Source: Lachnospiraceae bacterium AC2029 (GTDB lineage Bacteria; Bacillota; Clostridia; Lachnospirales; Lachnospiraceae). Taken from it: 64,000 nt of DNA. How positions within the stretch are numbered: position 1 is the first letter of the stretch; each line of letters opens with the position of its first letter. The stretch is from contig JNLK01000001.1 in NCBI GenBank assembly GCA_000703065.1, forward strand, positions 2,936,001 through 3,000,000, in the 5' to 3' direction. Positions 51,658 to 60,378 of the stretch are shown here, one piece after another. The notes below the pieces were generated by a model. It was not told where the DNA came from. It was given only the letters and a program-made list of their open reading frames with translations, and did not search any database. The position numbers were made by a program, and so were the translations under genes.

Positions 51658-53541
51658 ATGAAGATAAAAGTTGCTAAATATATTTCTGAATTCATGGTCT
51701 CTCATGGGGTGACAGATTGTTTTATGGTTACCGGTGGCGGTGCTATGCATCTGGATGATGCCCTGGGGCATCAGGAGAGACTAAGATGTATCTTTAATCA
51801 CCACGAACAGGCAAGCGCCATCGCGGCAGAGGGTTATACACGTATGACGGGGAAGCTTGCTCTGGTCTGCGTGACCAGCGGGCCCGGAGGCACAAATGTG
51901 ATCACCGGAGTTATGGGGGGATGGGTGGATTCTATTCCCATGTTCGTCATTTCCGGACAGGTGAAGCGGGAAACCACGACCTGGTCATGTCCGGAGCTTG
52001 GACTCCGCCAGCTGGGAGATCAGGAATTTCAGATCATTGATTCCGTAAGGAATATGACGAAATACGCTGTTATGGTGACAGAGCCCACGGAGATCGCGTA
52101 TCATCTTGAAAAGGCCTGGTATATGGCACAGGAAGGCCGTGGAGGGCCGGTCTGGCTGGATATCCCTTTGGATGTGCAGGGAGCGTGTGTGGAGACGGAG
52201 GAACTGAAGCATTTCAGTGAAGAAGATGATATTAAGAACGTTGATGAAGATTGTATTACTTCACCAAAAGATATCATAGACGCCGATTTGATAAATGCTG
52301 TATTGGAGCGGATCCGCAAAGCAAAGGCACCCTTGATCCTTGCGGGTACAGGCATCCGTTTGGGAGATGCGGAGGTTGAATTTCTCCGATTTGTCGGGAA
52401 ATATAAAATTCCGGTAGTGACTGCATGGAATGCAAATGATACGATAGCCTATGACAACCCTTACTATGTGGGAATGCCGGGAACCGTAGGGATCAGGTCA
52501 GGTAATTTTGCGGTTCAGAACGCAGATTTGCTGATCTCCCTGGGGTGTAGGATGAACATCCGTATGGTGGGCTACAATCATTTTGATTTTGCGAAAAATG
52601 CATTTAAGATCGTAGTTGATGTTGACGAGAAAGAATTATGTAAACCGACGGTCAAGGTAGATCTTCCTGTGCATGCAGATGTAAAGGCTTTCCTTTCTTC
52701 CATGCTGGAGATGGATTACACACCGAAACCGACACATGAAAACTGGCGTAAATGGTGCAGGAATCTTCTAGAGCGATTCCCTGCAACAAGGTGGAAGTAT
52801 GACCGGAAGACAGGCGGTATCGCTGACAGTGCGGAAGCGGTGGCGGATTCCCGGAAGCCGGAACGGGAGAAGAATATAAATCCATATGTGTTTATAGATT
52901 CCCTCTTTGAGAAACTGAAACCGGAAGACAGGATTCTATGCGGAAACGGAAGTGCCTGTGTGGTCACCTTTCAGGCGGCTAAGATCAAGCAGGGACAGCG
53001 GATGTTCACAAATTCCGGATGCGCGGCCATGGGATATGGATTCCCGGCGGCTGTAGGGGTGGCAGTTTCTGATAACAGCCGGAGGACTATATGCATCGAT
53101 GGTGACGGCAGTATCATGATGAATCTGCAGGAACTGGCAACAGTTGTGCATAACAGGCTGAATCTGAAGATCTTCGTCCTGAATAATAATGGGTACCTGT
53201 CTATCCGACAGACGCAGAGGAATCTCTTCCGGCCTCCGTTTATCGGAATTGACGGGGAGAGCGGAGTCGGATTTCCGGATTTTGGGATTTTGGCAAAGGC
53301 ATTCGGGCTGGATTACTTCCGACTGGAGCAGGGAGAATCCTATGAGAAAACGTTGGATGCGGCGTTGGACGGAGAAAAACCATGTATCTGTGAGGTTATA
53401 CTGGATCCGGATCAGAACTTTGAACCCAAGTCATCTTCACGGATCCTGACGGACGGAAGGATCGTATCACCTTCTTTGGATGATATGGCACCCTTCCTGT
53501 CCAGGGAGGAATATGAGGGAATACGTTATTTCGAAAAATGA
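51658..53541 (+). CDS. Thiamine diphosphate-dependent enzyme (acetolactate synthase-like), polysaccharide cluster type
   Basis: A 627-residue ThDP enzyme. The N-terminal domain has the activating glutamate in NHHEQASAIAAEGYTRMTGK, TSGPGGTNVITGVMGGWVDSIP and LGDQEFQIIDSV; the C-terminal domain has the cofactor motif DGDGSIMMNLQELATVVHNRL ending in NNNGY (shown in two parts here). Relatives include acetolactate synthase and enzymes that transfer a two-carbon unit from pyruvate to nucleotide sugars (as in yersiniose synthesis). Its place between an aldolase and an epimerase in a surface-polysaccharide cluster argues against branched-chain amino acid synthesis. ATG 51658 has AAGGA seven bases upstream; an in-frame ATG at 51598 is less likely. 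Confidence 0.85.
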   Translation: MKIKVAKYISEFMVSHGVTDCFMVTGGGAMHLDDALGHQERLRCIFNHHEQASAIAAEGYTRMTGKLALVCVTSGPGGTNVITGVMGGWVDSIPMFVISGQVKRETTTWSCPELGLRQLGDQEFQIIDSVRNMTKYAVMVTEPTEIAYHLEKAWYMAQEGRGGPVWLDIPLDVQGACVETEELKHFSEEDDIKNVDEDCITSPKDIIDADLINAVLERIRKAKAPLILAGTGIRLGDAEVEFLRFVGKYKIPVVTAWNANDTIAYDNPYYVGMPGTVGIRSGNFAVQNADLLISLGCRMNIRMVGYNHFDFAKNAFKIVVDVDEKELCKPTVKVDLPVHADVKAFLSSMLEMDYTPKPTHENWRKWCRNLLERFPATRWKYDRKTGGIADSAEAVADSRKPEREKNINPYVFIDSLFEKLKPEDRILCGNGSACVVTFQAAKIKQGQRMFTNSGCAAMGYGFPAAVGVAVSDNSRRTICIDGDGSIMMNLQELATVVHNRLNLKIFVLNNNGYLSIRQTQRNLFRPPFIGIDGESGVGFPDFGILAKAFGLDYFRLEQGESYEKTLDAALDGEKPCICEVILDPDQNFEPKSSSRILTDGRIVSPSLDDMAPFLSREEYEGIRYFEK

Positions 53542-53598
53542 GACCGGAGGGATAGTGCTCCGCAGGGATTTAGAATCATGGAAGAAAGGGAGTGGCAT

Positions 53599-54597
53599 AT
53601 GAGAAGAGTTGTAATTACGGGGCCCACCGGCGCTATCGGTCGGGCACTGATCAATGAAGCACTGAGCAAGGATTATGAGGTCCTTGCAATCGTCCGCCGG
53701 GAGTCGAAGCGGGCGGATGAACTTGGAGGGATACCGAGGTGTCAGGTGCTTCAGATGGATCTTTCAGAGTATCATAATGCGATTGAGATCATGATGGAGC
53801 AGGGAATCCGATGGGAATCGGTTGATAGTTCAGGACAGGACTATGATCCTGAGAGTTATTTCTTCCATTTGGCCTGGGATGCATCCTTTGGGGAGGGGAG
53901 AAATGATATCCATCGTCAGATGCAGAATGTGAATGCAGCACTGGAAGCGGTGACTTTTGCAAAAAATCTGGGGTGCGGGACTTTTGTGGGTGCTGGATCT
54001 CAGGCGGAATACGGACGGATCGAACAGACTGCGGGGGCAGAACTGCGGGAACTTCGTCTTCGTCCCAATACTCCCACCAATCCGGAAACAGGTTACGGAA
54101 ACGCCAAGCTCTGCGCGGGACATCTTACGCGTTATTTTGCCGAACAGAATGGAATGCGGCATATCTGGACCCGGGTGCTCAGTGTTTATGGCCCGTATGA
54201 CAGGGACGAAACCCTGATCAGCACGGCTGTCCGGAATATGGTTCAGAATGAAGATACTGAGTTTTCGCCATGTGAGCAGATCTGGGATTATCTCTACTCA
54301 GAGGATGCGGCAAGGGCACTTCTTCTGGCCGGAGAAAAGGGCATCGACGGAAAAACCTATGTGGTAGGAAGTGGTGAGGCACATTCCCTTCGATGGTACG
54401 TAGAGCAGGTAGCTGAAGCTGCTGAATATACGAAAAAGATCGGATTCGGAAAGAGACCCTATAATGAGAATCAGGTAATGTATCTGGTGGCAGACATTTC
54501 CGAACTGACAAAGGATACCGGGTTTGTTCCTGAAATAACATTTGATCAGGGCATCCGAAGGTACATAGAAAGATTCAGGATTAATACCGCATTTTAA
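53599..54597 (+). CDS. NAD-dependent epimerase/dehydratase (extended SDR)
   Basis: A 332-residue extended short-chain dehydrogenase of the sugar-nucleotide type: VVITGPTGAIGRALINEA (NAD loop), FHLAWDAS, VGAGSQAEYG with the catalytic Ser region, and GYGNAKLCAG (YxxxK). Such enzymes epimerise, dehydrate or reduce NDP-sugars. The substrate is unknown. AGGGAG precedes ATG 53599; ATG 53578 is the alternative and would add seven residues. It closes the aldolase-ThDP-SDR block and is followed by a terminator. Confidence 0.85.
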   Translation: MRRVVITGPTGAIGRALINEALSKDYEVLAIVRRESKRADELGGIPRCQVLQMDLSEYHNAIEIMMEQGIRWESVDSSGQDYDPESYFFHLAWDASFGEGRNDIHRQMQNVNAALEAVTFAKNLGCGTFVGAGSQAEYGRIEQTAGAELRELRLRPNTPTNPETGYGNAKLCAGHLTRYFAEQNGMRHIWTRVLSVYGPYDRDETLISTAVRNMVQNEDTEFSPCEQIWDYLYSEDAARALLLAGEKGIDGKTYVVGSGEAHSLRWYVEQVAEAAEYTKKIGFGKRPYNENQVMYLVADISELTKDTGFVPEITFDQGIRRYIERFRINTAF

Positions 54598-54634
54598 TGA
54601 CGTATGGGCCAAAGATTTTTGGCCCTTCCGTCAT
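54597..54634 (+). terminator. Hairpin terminator after the aldolase-ThDP-SDR block
   Basis: GGGCCAAA (54606-54613) pairs with TTTGGCCC (54618-54625), and ATGACG (54597-54602) with CGTCAT (54629-54634). TTTAT follows. It overlaps the end of the epimerase gene. Confidence 0.65.
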
Positions 54635-54664
54635 TTATATGGTGCAGAAACAGGCATTTTAGTG

Positions 54665-54670
54665 TATAAT
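54665..54670 (+). promoter_or_regulatory. -10 element upstream of the GtrB-like gene
   Basis: A perfect TATAAT at 54665-54670, downstream of the terminator and 60 bases before the next start codon. There is no good -35 box at 16-18 bases, so it is only a probable promoter. Confidence 0.4.
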
Positions 54671-54730
54671 ATTAATTTAGGATGTTAGGTTCATTTTGGG
54701 GCCATAAACGTGTTTACAGGGGTTGTTTCA

Positions 54731-55711
54731 ATGGGTGAGAAAAAGAAGGTCAGTGTACTGATACCGTGCTTCAATGAGGAAGAAAATGTTGTTCCCATGG
54801 CAAATGCCGTCAGGGAAATGTTTGAGCAGCTGCTTCCAAACTATGACTATGAGCTTCTGTTTATCGACAATGATTCCAAGGACAATACACGCTCTTTACT
54901 TCGTCAGATCTGTAAACAGAATCCGAAAGTAAAGGCTATTCTCAATGTGAAGAACTTCGGACAGTTTAATTCACCGTACTATGGGATGCTGCAGACAACC
55001 GGAGATTGTGTGATCAGTATGGTATGTGATTTCCAGGATCCATTGGAGTTGATCCCTCAGTATTTGGAGGCTTGGGAAGAGGGATATAAGATTGTTATCG
55101 GTGTAAAGGCTAAGACCAAAGAAGGTCTTATCATGCGGAGCTGCCGGAAACTGTATTACAAAATGCTCCACAAGATGTCCCAGGTGGATATCATCGAGCA
55201 TTTCACAGGATCGGGTCTCTATGACCGGGATTTCATCGAGGTTCTTCGTGATCTGAAGGATCCGACACCGTTCCTGCGGGGGATTGTGGCAGAACTTGGA
55301 TACAAGCGAAAGGAAATTCTCTATGAACAGCCGAAACGGAGAGCAGGAAAGACCCACAACAATTTCTTTACATTGTATGACGCGGCGATGCTTTCCTTTA
55401 CGTCATACACCAAAACAGGACTTCGGCTGGCAACATTCATGGGAATGATTCTGGCCTTCGGAAGTTTTATGGTTGGTATGATTTACCTTATCCTAAAGCT
55501 TTGTTACTGGGACAGGTTTAATGCCGGAACAGCACCGCTTCTGATCGGCATCTTCTTTATTGGCTCAATCCTTCTGTTCTTTATGGGCCTGATGGGGGAA
55601 TACATTATGAGCATCAATCAGAGGGTCATGAATCGGCCGCTGGTGATTGAAGAGGAGAGGATAAACTTTTCAACGGGTGTGCAAGAGACAGAGGAGTCAA
55701 AGGATGTATGA
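54731..55711 (+). CDS. GtrB/DPM1-like polyprenyl-phosphate glycosyltransferase (GT2)
   Basis: A 326-residue GT2 enzyme: VSVLIPCFNEEENVVPMANA, DNDSKDNTRSLLRQI, VCDFQDPLELIPQYLEAW (acidic metal motif), then two C-terminal membrane spans (about 235-260 and 270-300) and GLMGEYIMSINQRVMNRP, typical of the GtrB family. Such enzymes move a sugar from NDP to undecaprenyl phosphate for later transfer outside the cell. The sugar is unknown. ATG 54731 has AGGGGT eight bases upstream. It overlaps glf by eight bases. Confidence 0.88.
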   Translation: MGEKKKVSVLIPCFNEEENVVPMANAVREMFEQLLPNYDYELLFIDNDSKDNTRSLLRQICKQNPKVKAILNVKNFGQFNSPYYGMLQTTGDCVISMVCDFQDPLELIPQYLEAWEEGYKIVIGVKAKTKEGLIMRSCRKLYYKMLHKMSQVDIIEHFTGSGLYDRDFIEVLRDLKDPTPFLRGIVAELGYKRKEILYEQPKRRAGKTHNNFFTLYDAAMLSFTSYTKTGLRLATFMGMILAFGSFMVGMIYLILKLCYWDRFNAGTAPLLIGIFFIGSILLFFMGLMGEYIMSINQRVMNRPLVIEEERINFSTGVQETEESKDV

Positions 55712-56822
55712 TTATTTGATCGTTGGTGCCGGACTTTATGGAGTAACTTGTGCACGCCTTCTTACGGATGAGGGTAAAAAAGTGTTGGTCATTGACCGGC
55801 GGGATCATATTGCCGGCAACGTATATACCGAAGAAACTGAAGGGATTCAGGTCCACAGGTATGGTGCACACATTTTCCATACGAATGATCGAAAAGTATG
55901 GGATTTTGTGCAAAGATTTGCAGAGTTTAACCGATTCACTAATGCTCCGATAGCTAACTATAAGGGGGAACTGTACTCTCTGCCGTTTAATATGTATACC
56001 TTCAACCGTATGTGGGGAGTTGTGACCCCGGAAGAGGCTGAAGCGAAGATCGAAGAGCAGCGGCGGTCTGCAGGAATCACGGAACCCGGGAATCTGGAGG
56101 AGCAGGCCATCAGCCTGGTGGGAACCGATATCTATGAGAAGCTGATCAAGGGCTATACGGAGAAGCAGTGGGGACGTCCCTGCAGGGAACTCCCGGCGTT
56201 TATCATCAGGAGGCTTCCGGTCCGGTTCACCTATGACAATAATTATTTTAATGCACTATATCAGGGAATCCCCGTGGGTGGATATACAGGGATGGTTTCC
56301 CGGATGCTGGAGGGAATCGAAGTCCGGCTGGTTGTGGACTATCTGGAGGATCGCGAAGCCTACGAAAATACTGCAGGTCAGGTGATCTATACCGGTCCCA
56401 TTGATGCATATTTCGGGTATTCCCTCGGACATCTGGAGTATCGTTCCGTCCGGTTTGAAACAGAACTTCTGGACATTCCGAATTTCCAGGGGAATGCTGC
56501 AGTCAACTATACGGACGCGGAGACTCCCTGGACCCGTATCATCGAGCATAAGTGGTTTGAATTCGGTAAGGATCCTGAAGGAAATCCGCTTCCGAAGACC
56601 GTGATCAGCCGAGAGTACAGTTCTGAATGGAAGCCGGGAGAGGAACCATACTATCCGGTAAATGATGAGAAGAACGGAACCATGTACGCTGCATATAAGG
56701 AGCTGGCGGATAAGGAAACGGTAAACGGAAACCCGGTCATCTTCGGAGGCCGATTGGGTGAATACAGGTATTATGACATGGATCAGGTGATCGCCGCGGC
56801 CATGAACCGTATGTCATTCTGA
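55704..56822 (+). CDS. glf: UDP-galactopyranose mutase
   Basis: FAD enzyme that converts UDP-galactopyranose to UDP-galactofuranose. The 372-residue protein shows the dinucleotide loop YLIVGAGLYGVTCARLL, VIDRRDHIAGNVYTE, RYGAHIFHTND, FNMYTFNRMWG and KGYTEKQWGRP, all family marks. The start ATG 55704 overlaps the previous gene by eight bases and has GGAG upstream. A galactofuranosyltransferase-like gene follows, so galactofuranose is expected in the surface polymer. Confidence 0.96.
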   Translation: MYDYLIVGAGLYGVTCARLLTDEGKKVLVIDRRDHIAGNVYTEETEGIQVHRYGAHIFHTNDRKVWDFVQRFAEFNRFTNAPIANYKGELYSLPFNMYTFNRMWGVVTPEEAEAKIEEQRRSAGITEPGNLEEQAISLVGTDIYEKLIKGYTEKQWGRPCRELPAFIIRRLPVRFTYDNNYFNALYQGIPVGGYTGMVSRMLEGIEVRLVVDYLEDREAYENTAGQVIYTGPIDAYFGYSLGHLEYRSVRFETELLDIPNFQGNAAVNYTDAETPWTRIIEHKWFEFGKDPEGNPLPKTVISREYSSEWKPGEEPYYPVNDEKNGTMYAAYKELADKETVNGNPVIFGGRLGEYRYYDMDQVIAAAMNRMSF

Positions 56823-56856
56823 CCGAAGCGAAGAATCTTACTTTTGGAGTACAAAT

Positions 56857-57849
56857 ATGAAAAAACTCTCTATCGGCGTGGTGCTTGTCACCTTCAACCG
56901 CCTGGAAGAACTGAAGAAAGCCATCCCGTGCTATGAGAACCAGACACTTCCTCCGAAATACATCATTGTAGTGAACAACTGCAGCACGGACGGAACGGAT
57001 GAGTATCTGGCAGAGTGGATTGGAAGTGCGCGTTCCTACACCGGTTTGCCAAAGGAGGATCACCAGCCGCACCCGGAGTACTCGGTAGTGTGGAATGATG
57101 ATGACGATATCATAAAGATCATCATAAATATTCCGGAAAACCGGGGCGGAAGCGGCGGCTTCTATGCCGGCCTGAAGTATGCGGCAGCGCGAACGGATGC
57201 CAAATGGATCTGGGTGGCGGATGATGATGCATTTCCGGAACCGGATGCCTTTGAGGTGGCGGACCGGTTCGCAAAGAATCATCGGGAAATGTTCCGAAAA
57301 TGCTCGGCCTTCTGTGGGATGTGTGTGGATGATAACAAAAATGCGGCAACTCTCCACCAGGCCAGGATCCGCAAGACGATCGTCGGGAGACAGGAACTCC
57401 CGGTCTCGCCGAAGGAATTTGAAAATGAATACTTCAAGATGGATCTGTACTCTTTCGCAGGTACGTTCCTGCGCAGGGAAGCACTGCTGAAAGCCGGACT
57501 TCCCATCGAGGACTTCTTCATCTACCAGGATGATTATGAGCATGCCTGCAGGATGCGGAAGCTGGGCAATATCTACTGTGTTCCCGGCGTAGTCATTCAT
57601 CATAACGATAATTACATGGTGAAGAACGAGATCTCCTGGAGAGATTATTATGCATCAAAGAACATCGTGATCATGTATAAATGGCACTTCGACCGGTACT
57701 CCATGTGGATGCGTGCGCTTCGCAGGTTTGTCATGGTCTGCACTTCCCTGAACCGGAAGAAGATCCGGCTGACCGTGACTGCGATCCGGGACGGCCTAAA
57801 GGAGAAGCGGGGGCTGCATGAGGTGTATCGACCGGGATGGAAAGGATGA
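56857..57849 (+). CDS. GT2 glycosyltransferase, galactofuranosyltransferase-like
   Basis: A 330-residue cytoplasmic GT2: GVVLVTFNRLEELKKAI, VVNNCSTDGTDEYL, NRGGSGGFYAGLKYA, WVADDDAFPEPDAF (the DDD metal motif) and FIYQDDYEHACRMRKLG (the WDD/QDD acceptor loop). The GGSGGF and QDDYE pattern is that of the GlfT/WbbL-like group. Gene order next to glf supports UDP-galactofuranose as donor, but rhamnose donors are used by close relatives. No membrane span is evident. Confidence 0.85.
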   Translation: MKKLSIGVVLVTFNRLEELKKAIPCYENQTLPPKYIIVVNNCSTDGTDEYLAEWIGSARSYTGLPKEDHQPHPEYSVVWNDDDDIIKIIINIPENRGGSGGFYAGLKYAAARTDAKWIWVADDDAFPEPDAFEVADRFAKNHREMFRKCSAFCGMCVDDNKNAATLHQARIRKTIVGRQELPVSPKEFENEYFKMDLYSFAGTFLRREALLKAGLPIEDFFIYQDDYEHACRMRKLGNIYCVPGVVIHHNDNYMVKNEISWRDYYASKNIVIMYKWHFDRYSMWMRALRRFVMVCTSLNRKKIRLTVTAIRDGLKEKRGLHEVYRPGWKG

Positions 57850-57893
57850 AGCCGTAATAGAACTATTGTAGTAAATGCAGTTGGGGGGACAGG

Positions 57894-58832
57894 ATGCAGG
57901 AAGAGATAATGGTTTCGGTTGTTGTATTGACCTACAACCAGGAACAGTATGTTGAAGAAATGCTGGAAAGCATAGTTTCCCAAAAACATGATTTTCCATA
58001 TGAACTGCTTGTGGGAGATGATTGTTCCACAGATCATACAAGAGATATCATCCTGAAATATCAGGAGAAGTATCCTTCCATCGTTGTGCCGGTTTTCAAT
58101 GAAAAGAATCTAGGCGTAGTTCAGAACTATTATAAGATTATTTCCATGTGCCGTGGGAAGTATATCATGGAATGCGGCGGAGATGATTACTGGCTGCCGG
58201 ACAAACTTCAGAATCAGGTAGATTATATGGAAGCGCATCCGGAGACAGACCTGCTCTGTGCCTGTTCGCTTTCGTATGATCAGCAGCGTAAACGGATAGA
58301 AAAAAGAATATGGGGTTCGGAACATGTGTCATATGAGGACCTGATGCGTCAGGTTCCGATTTCAGCCCAGACCATGTGCTTCAAACGCAGTCTCATGGAG
58401 GAGTACAGAGAACAGGTGCATCCGGAAAGAAGAGACTGGAAGATGGAAGATATACCCTTTCTTCTCTGGTTGTCCCTGAAGTATCGGATCGATTTTGTGG
58501 ATGAAAAGGTTGCGGTGTACAGGGTGTTGAGCGATTCCATGTCGCATCGCGCCGATATAAAAAAACGTCTGCAATTTGAAAGAAACTGGTTTGAGGTGCT
58601 GATGTACTTCTCAAACCGTAAGAACAGAAAGGAAGTCCGGGATAATTACAGGAGAAAGGTAGCGATCCTGTACTATTATTACGGATATTACCGGGAGTAT
58701 CAGAGATGTCTTCGGAAATGTGATCCGCACACGATCCCGCTTTCGTACAAGATCATCTACCTGACAACATTCTTCCCGGGGATCCGGGCAGGTGTCAGAA
58801 AGGTGTGCCGGATGATCAAAGGAACACTGTGA
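57894..58832 (+). CDS. GT2 glycosyltransferase
   Basis: A 312-residue GT2 enzyme: VSVVVLTYNQEQYVEEML, DDCSTDHTRDII, NLGVVQNYYKI and ECGGDDYWLPDKLQNQ, with a GDDYW acidic motif typical of enzymes in capsule and O-antigen clusters. The C-terminal part is basic and mildly hydrophobic. Donor and acceptor are unknown. GGGGGGAC precedes the ATG. It lies 44 bases after the galactofuranosyltransferase-like gene. Confidence 0.85.
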   Translation: MQEEIMVSVVVLTYNQEQYVEEMLESIVSQKHDFPYELLVGDDCSTDHTRDIILKYQEKYPSIVVPVFNEKNLGVVQNYYKIISMCRGKYIMECGGDDYWLPDKLQNQVDYMEAHPETDLLCACSLSYDQQRKRIEKRIWGSEHVSYEDLMRQVPISAQTMCFKRSLMEEYREQVHPERRDWKMEDIPFLLWLSLKYRIDFVDEKVAVYRVLSDSMSHRADIKKRLQFERNWFEVLMYFSNRKNRKEVRDNYRRKVAILYYYYGYYREYQRCLRKCDPHTIPLSYKIIYLTTFFPGIRAGVRKVCRMIKGTL

Positions 58833-58851
58833 TGGAACAGGGGGTGTTTGA

Positions 58852-59274
58852 TTGCAAGTTATAAAATATATGTTTCAGCCACATGGAGATGATCGTGGTC
58901 AGTTGATCGCATTGGAGGAGTTTAAGGATATTCCGTTTCGGATCCGACGTGTGTATTACATGTATAATACCGCAGATGGCGTTGTGCGTGGAAATCATGC
59001 GCATAAATCCCTGGAGCAGATCCTGGTATGTATTCACGGAAGCGTGAAGATCCGGTTGGATAACGGGAAAGAGAAAAAAGTGGTTCCGTTGGAAAAACCT
59101 TATGAAGGATTATATGTTCCAAACAATATGTGGAGAGAGATGTTTGACTTTTCTCCGGATGCGGTCCTGGTGGTCCTGGCCTCCGAACTGTATGATGAAA
59201 AAGACTATATCAGAAATTATGACGACTTTCTGAAGTATGTTGCCGAGAGCAGGGATGAGGCAGATGAAAAGTGA
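58852..59274 (+). CDS. fdtA: dTDP-4-keto-6-deoxyhexose 3,4-ketoisomerase (FdtA/QdtA-like)
   Basis: A 140-residue cupin enzyme (WxcM C-terminal family) that turns dTDP-4-keto-6-deoxyglucose into the 3-keto sugar, the substrate of the aminotransferase encoded next. Seen: [48 protein letters not shown] with the catalytic histidines and [10 protein letters not shown]. The start is TTG 58852 after GGGGGTG. FdtA makes the galacto and QdtA the gluco product; the sequence alone does not decide here. Its 3' end overlaps the aminotransferase gene by 11 bases. Confidence 0.85.
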   Translation: MQVIKYMFQPHGDDRGQLIALEEFKDIPFRIRRVYYMYNTADGVVRGNHAHKSLEQILVCIHGSVKIRLDNGKEKKVVPLEKPYEGLYVPNNMWREMFDFSPDAVLVVLASELYDEKDYIRNYDDFLKYVAESRDEADEK

Positions 59275-60376
59275 GATTAAGGTGCCTTTCTCGGATTTTC
59301 GTCCGATGGAACGGGAATTAAAAAACGAATTAAAAGAAGCATTTGAACGTGTGCTTTCCAACTCCTGGTATATCAGAGGAGAAGAGGGGACGCGTTTTGA
59401 AAAGTCGTTTGCCGGGTACTGCGGAAGCAGAAACTGCGTTGGAGTCGGTAACGGCCTGGATGCGCTGATGCTCTCTTTGAAGGCATTGGGCGTCGGAAAG
59501 GATGATGAAGTGATCCTTCCGGCAAATACCTACATAGCTACGGCGCTTGCAGTTTCTTATGTGGGTGCAACTCCCGTGCTTGTTGATGCAGATATTTCCA
59601 CCTGCAATATGGATATCAGCCGGATAGAACGGGCTATTACAGATAGGACAAAGGCGATCATGCCTGTTCATCTTTACGGACAACCCTGTGATATGGATAG
59701 GATAGCTGACATTGCGGGGAAGTATGATCTCCTTATTGTTGAGGACTGTGCTCAGGCGCATGGAGCCATCTACAAAGGCAAAAGAGTGGGAGGTTTCGGA
59801 AATGCAGCAGGCTTTTCTTTCTACCCGGGAAAGAACCTGGGGGCCCTCGGTGATGCCGGTGCCGTTGTGACAAATGACGATGAACTGGCAGAGAGAGTCC
59901 GGAGTCTGGGCAACTATGGTTCGAAAGAAAAATACCATCATGAGTTTCTTGGAAATAACAGTCGACTGGATGAATTACAGGCGGCGTTTTTGTCCGAAAA
60001 ACTCCGGATCCTGGATAAGATGAACGATCATAGGAGAAGGGTTGCGGACAGATACCTGAAGGAGATCACAAATCCGGAGGTTGTTATTCCTGTTATTACA
60101 CAGGGAACGGATCCGGTATGGCATGTGTTTGCGATTCGGACGAAGAAGAGAGATGCATTAAAAGCGTATCTGGAAGAACACGGGATCATGACGAATATTC
60201 ACTATCCGATCCCGATTCATCTCCAGAAGTGTTATGAGTCTCTTGGATATAAAAAGGGTGATTACCCTGTGGCTGAGGAGATCAGTGAGACGGAACTGAG
60301 CTTGCCCATGTACTATGGGATGAAGGAAGAGCAGATCGATCAGGTGATTCAGAGGATTAATGTATTTGGTGACTAA
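59264..60376 (+). CDS. fdtB: PLP-dependent sugar aminotransferase (FdtB/QdtB-like, DegT family)
   Basis: A 370-residue DegT/DnrJ/EryC1/StrS aminotransferase that would aminate the 3-keto sugar to dTDP-3-amino-3,6-dideoxyhexose. Seen: [64 protein letters not shown], and [15 protein letters not shown] with the PLP lysine. ATG 59264 was chosen; it overlaps FdtA, and the in-frame ATG 59255 is a near alternative. The genes for dTDP-glucose and its dehydration (rmlA, rmlB) are not in this window. Confidence 0.92.
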   Translation: MKSEIKVPFSDFRPMERELKNELKEAFERVLSNSWYIRGEEGTRFEKSFAGYCGSRNCVGVGNGLDALMLSLKALGVGKDDEVILPANTYIATALAVSYVGATPVLVDADISTCNMDISRIERAITDRTKAIMPVHLYGQPCDMDRIADIAGKYDLLIVEDCAQAHGAIYKGKRVGGFGNAAGFSFYPGKNLGALGDAGAVVTNDDELAERVRSLGNYGSKEKYHHEFLGNNSRLDELQAAFLSEKLRILDKMNDHRRRVADRYLKEITNPEVVIPVITQGTDPVWHVFAIRTKKRDALKAYLEEHGIMTNIHYPIPIHLQKCYESLGYKKGDYPVAEEISETELSLPMYYGMKEEQIDQVIQRINVFGD

Positions 60377-60378
60377 TC

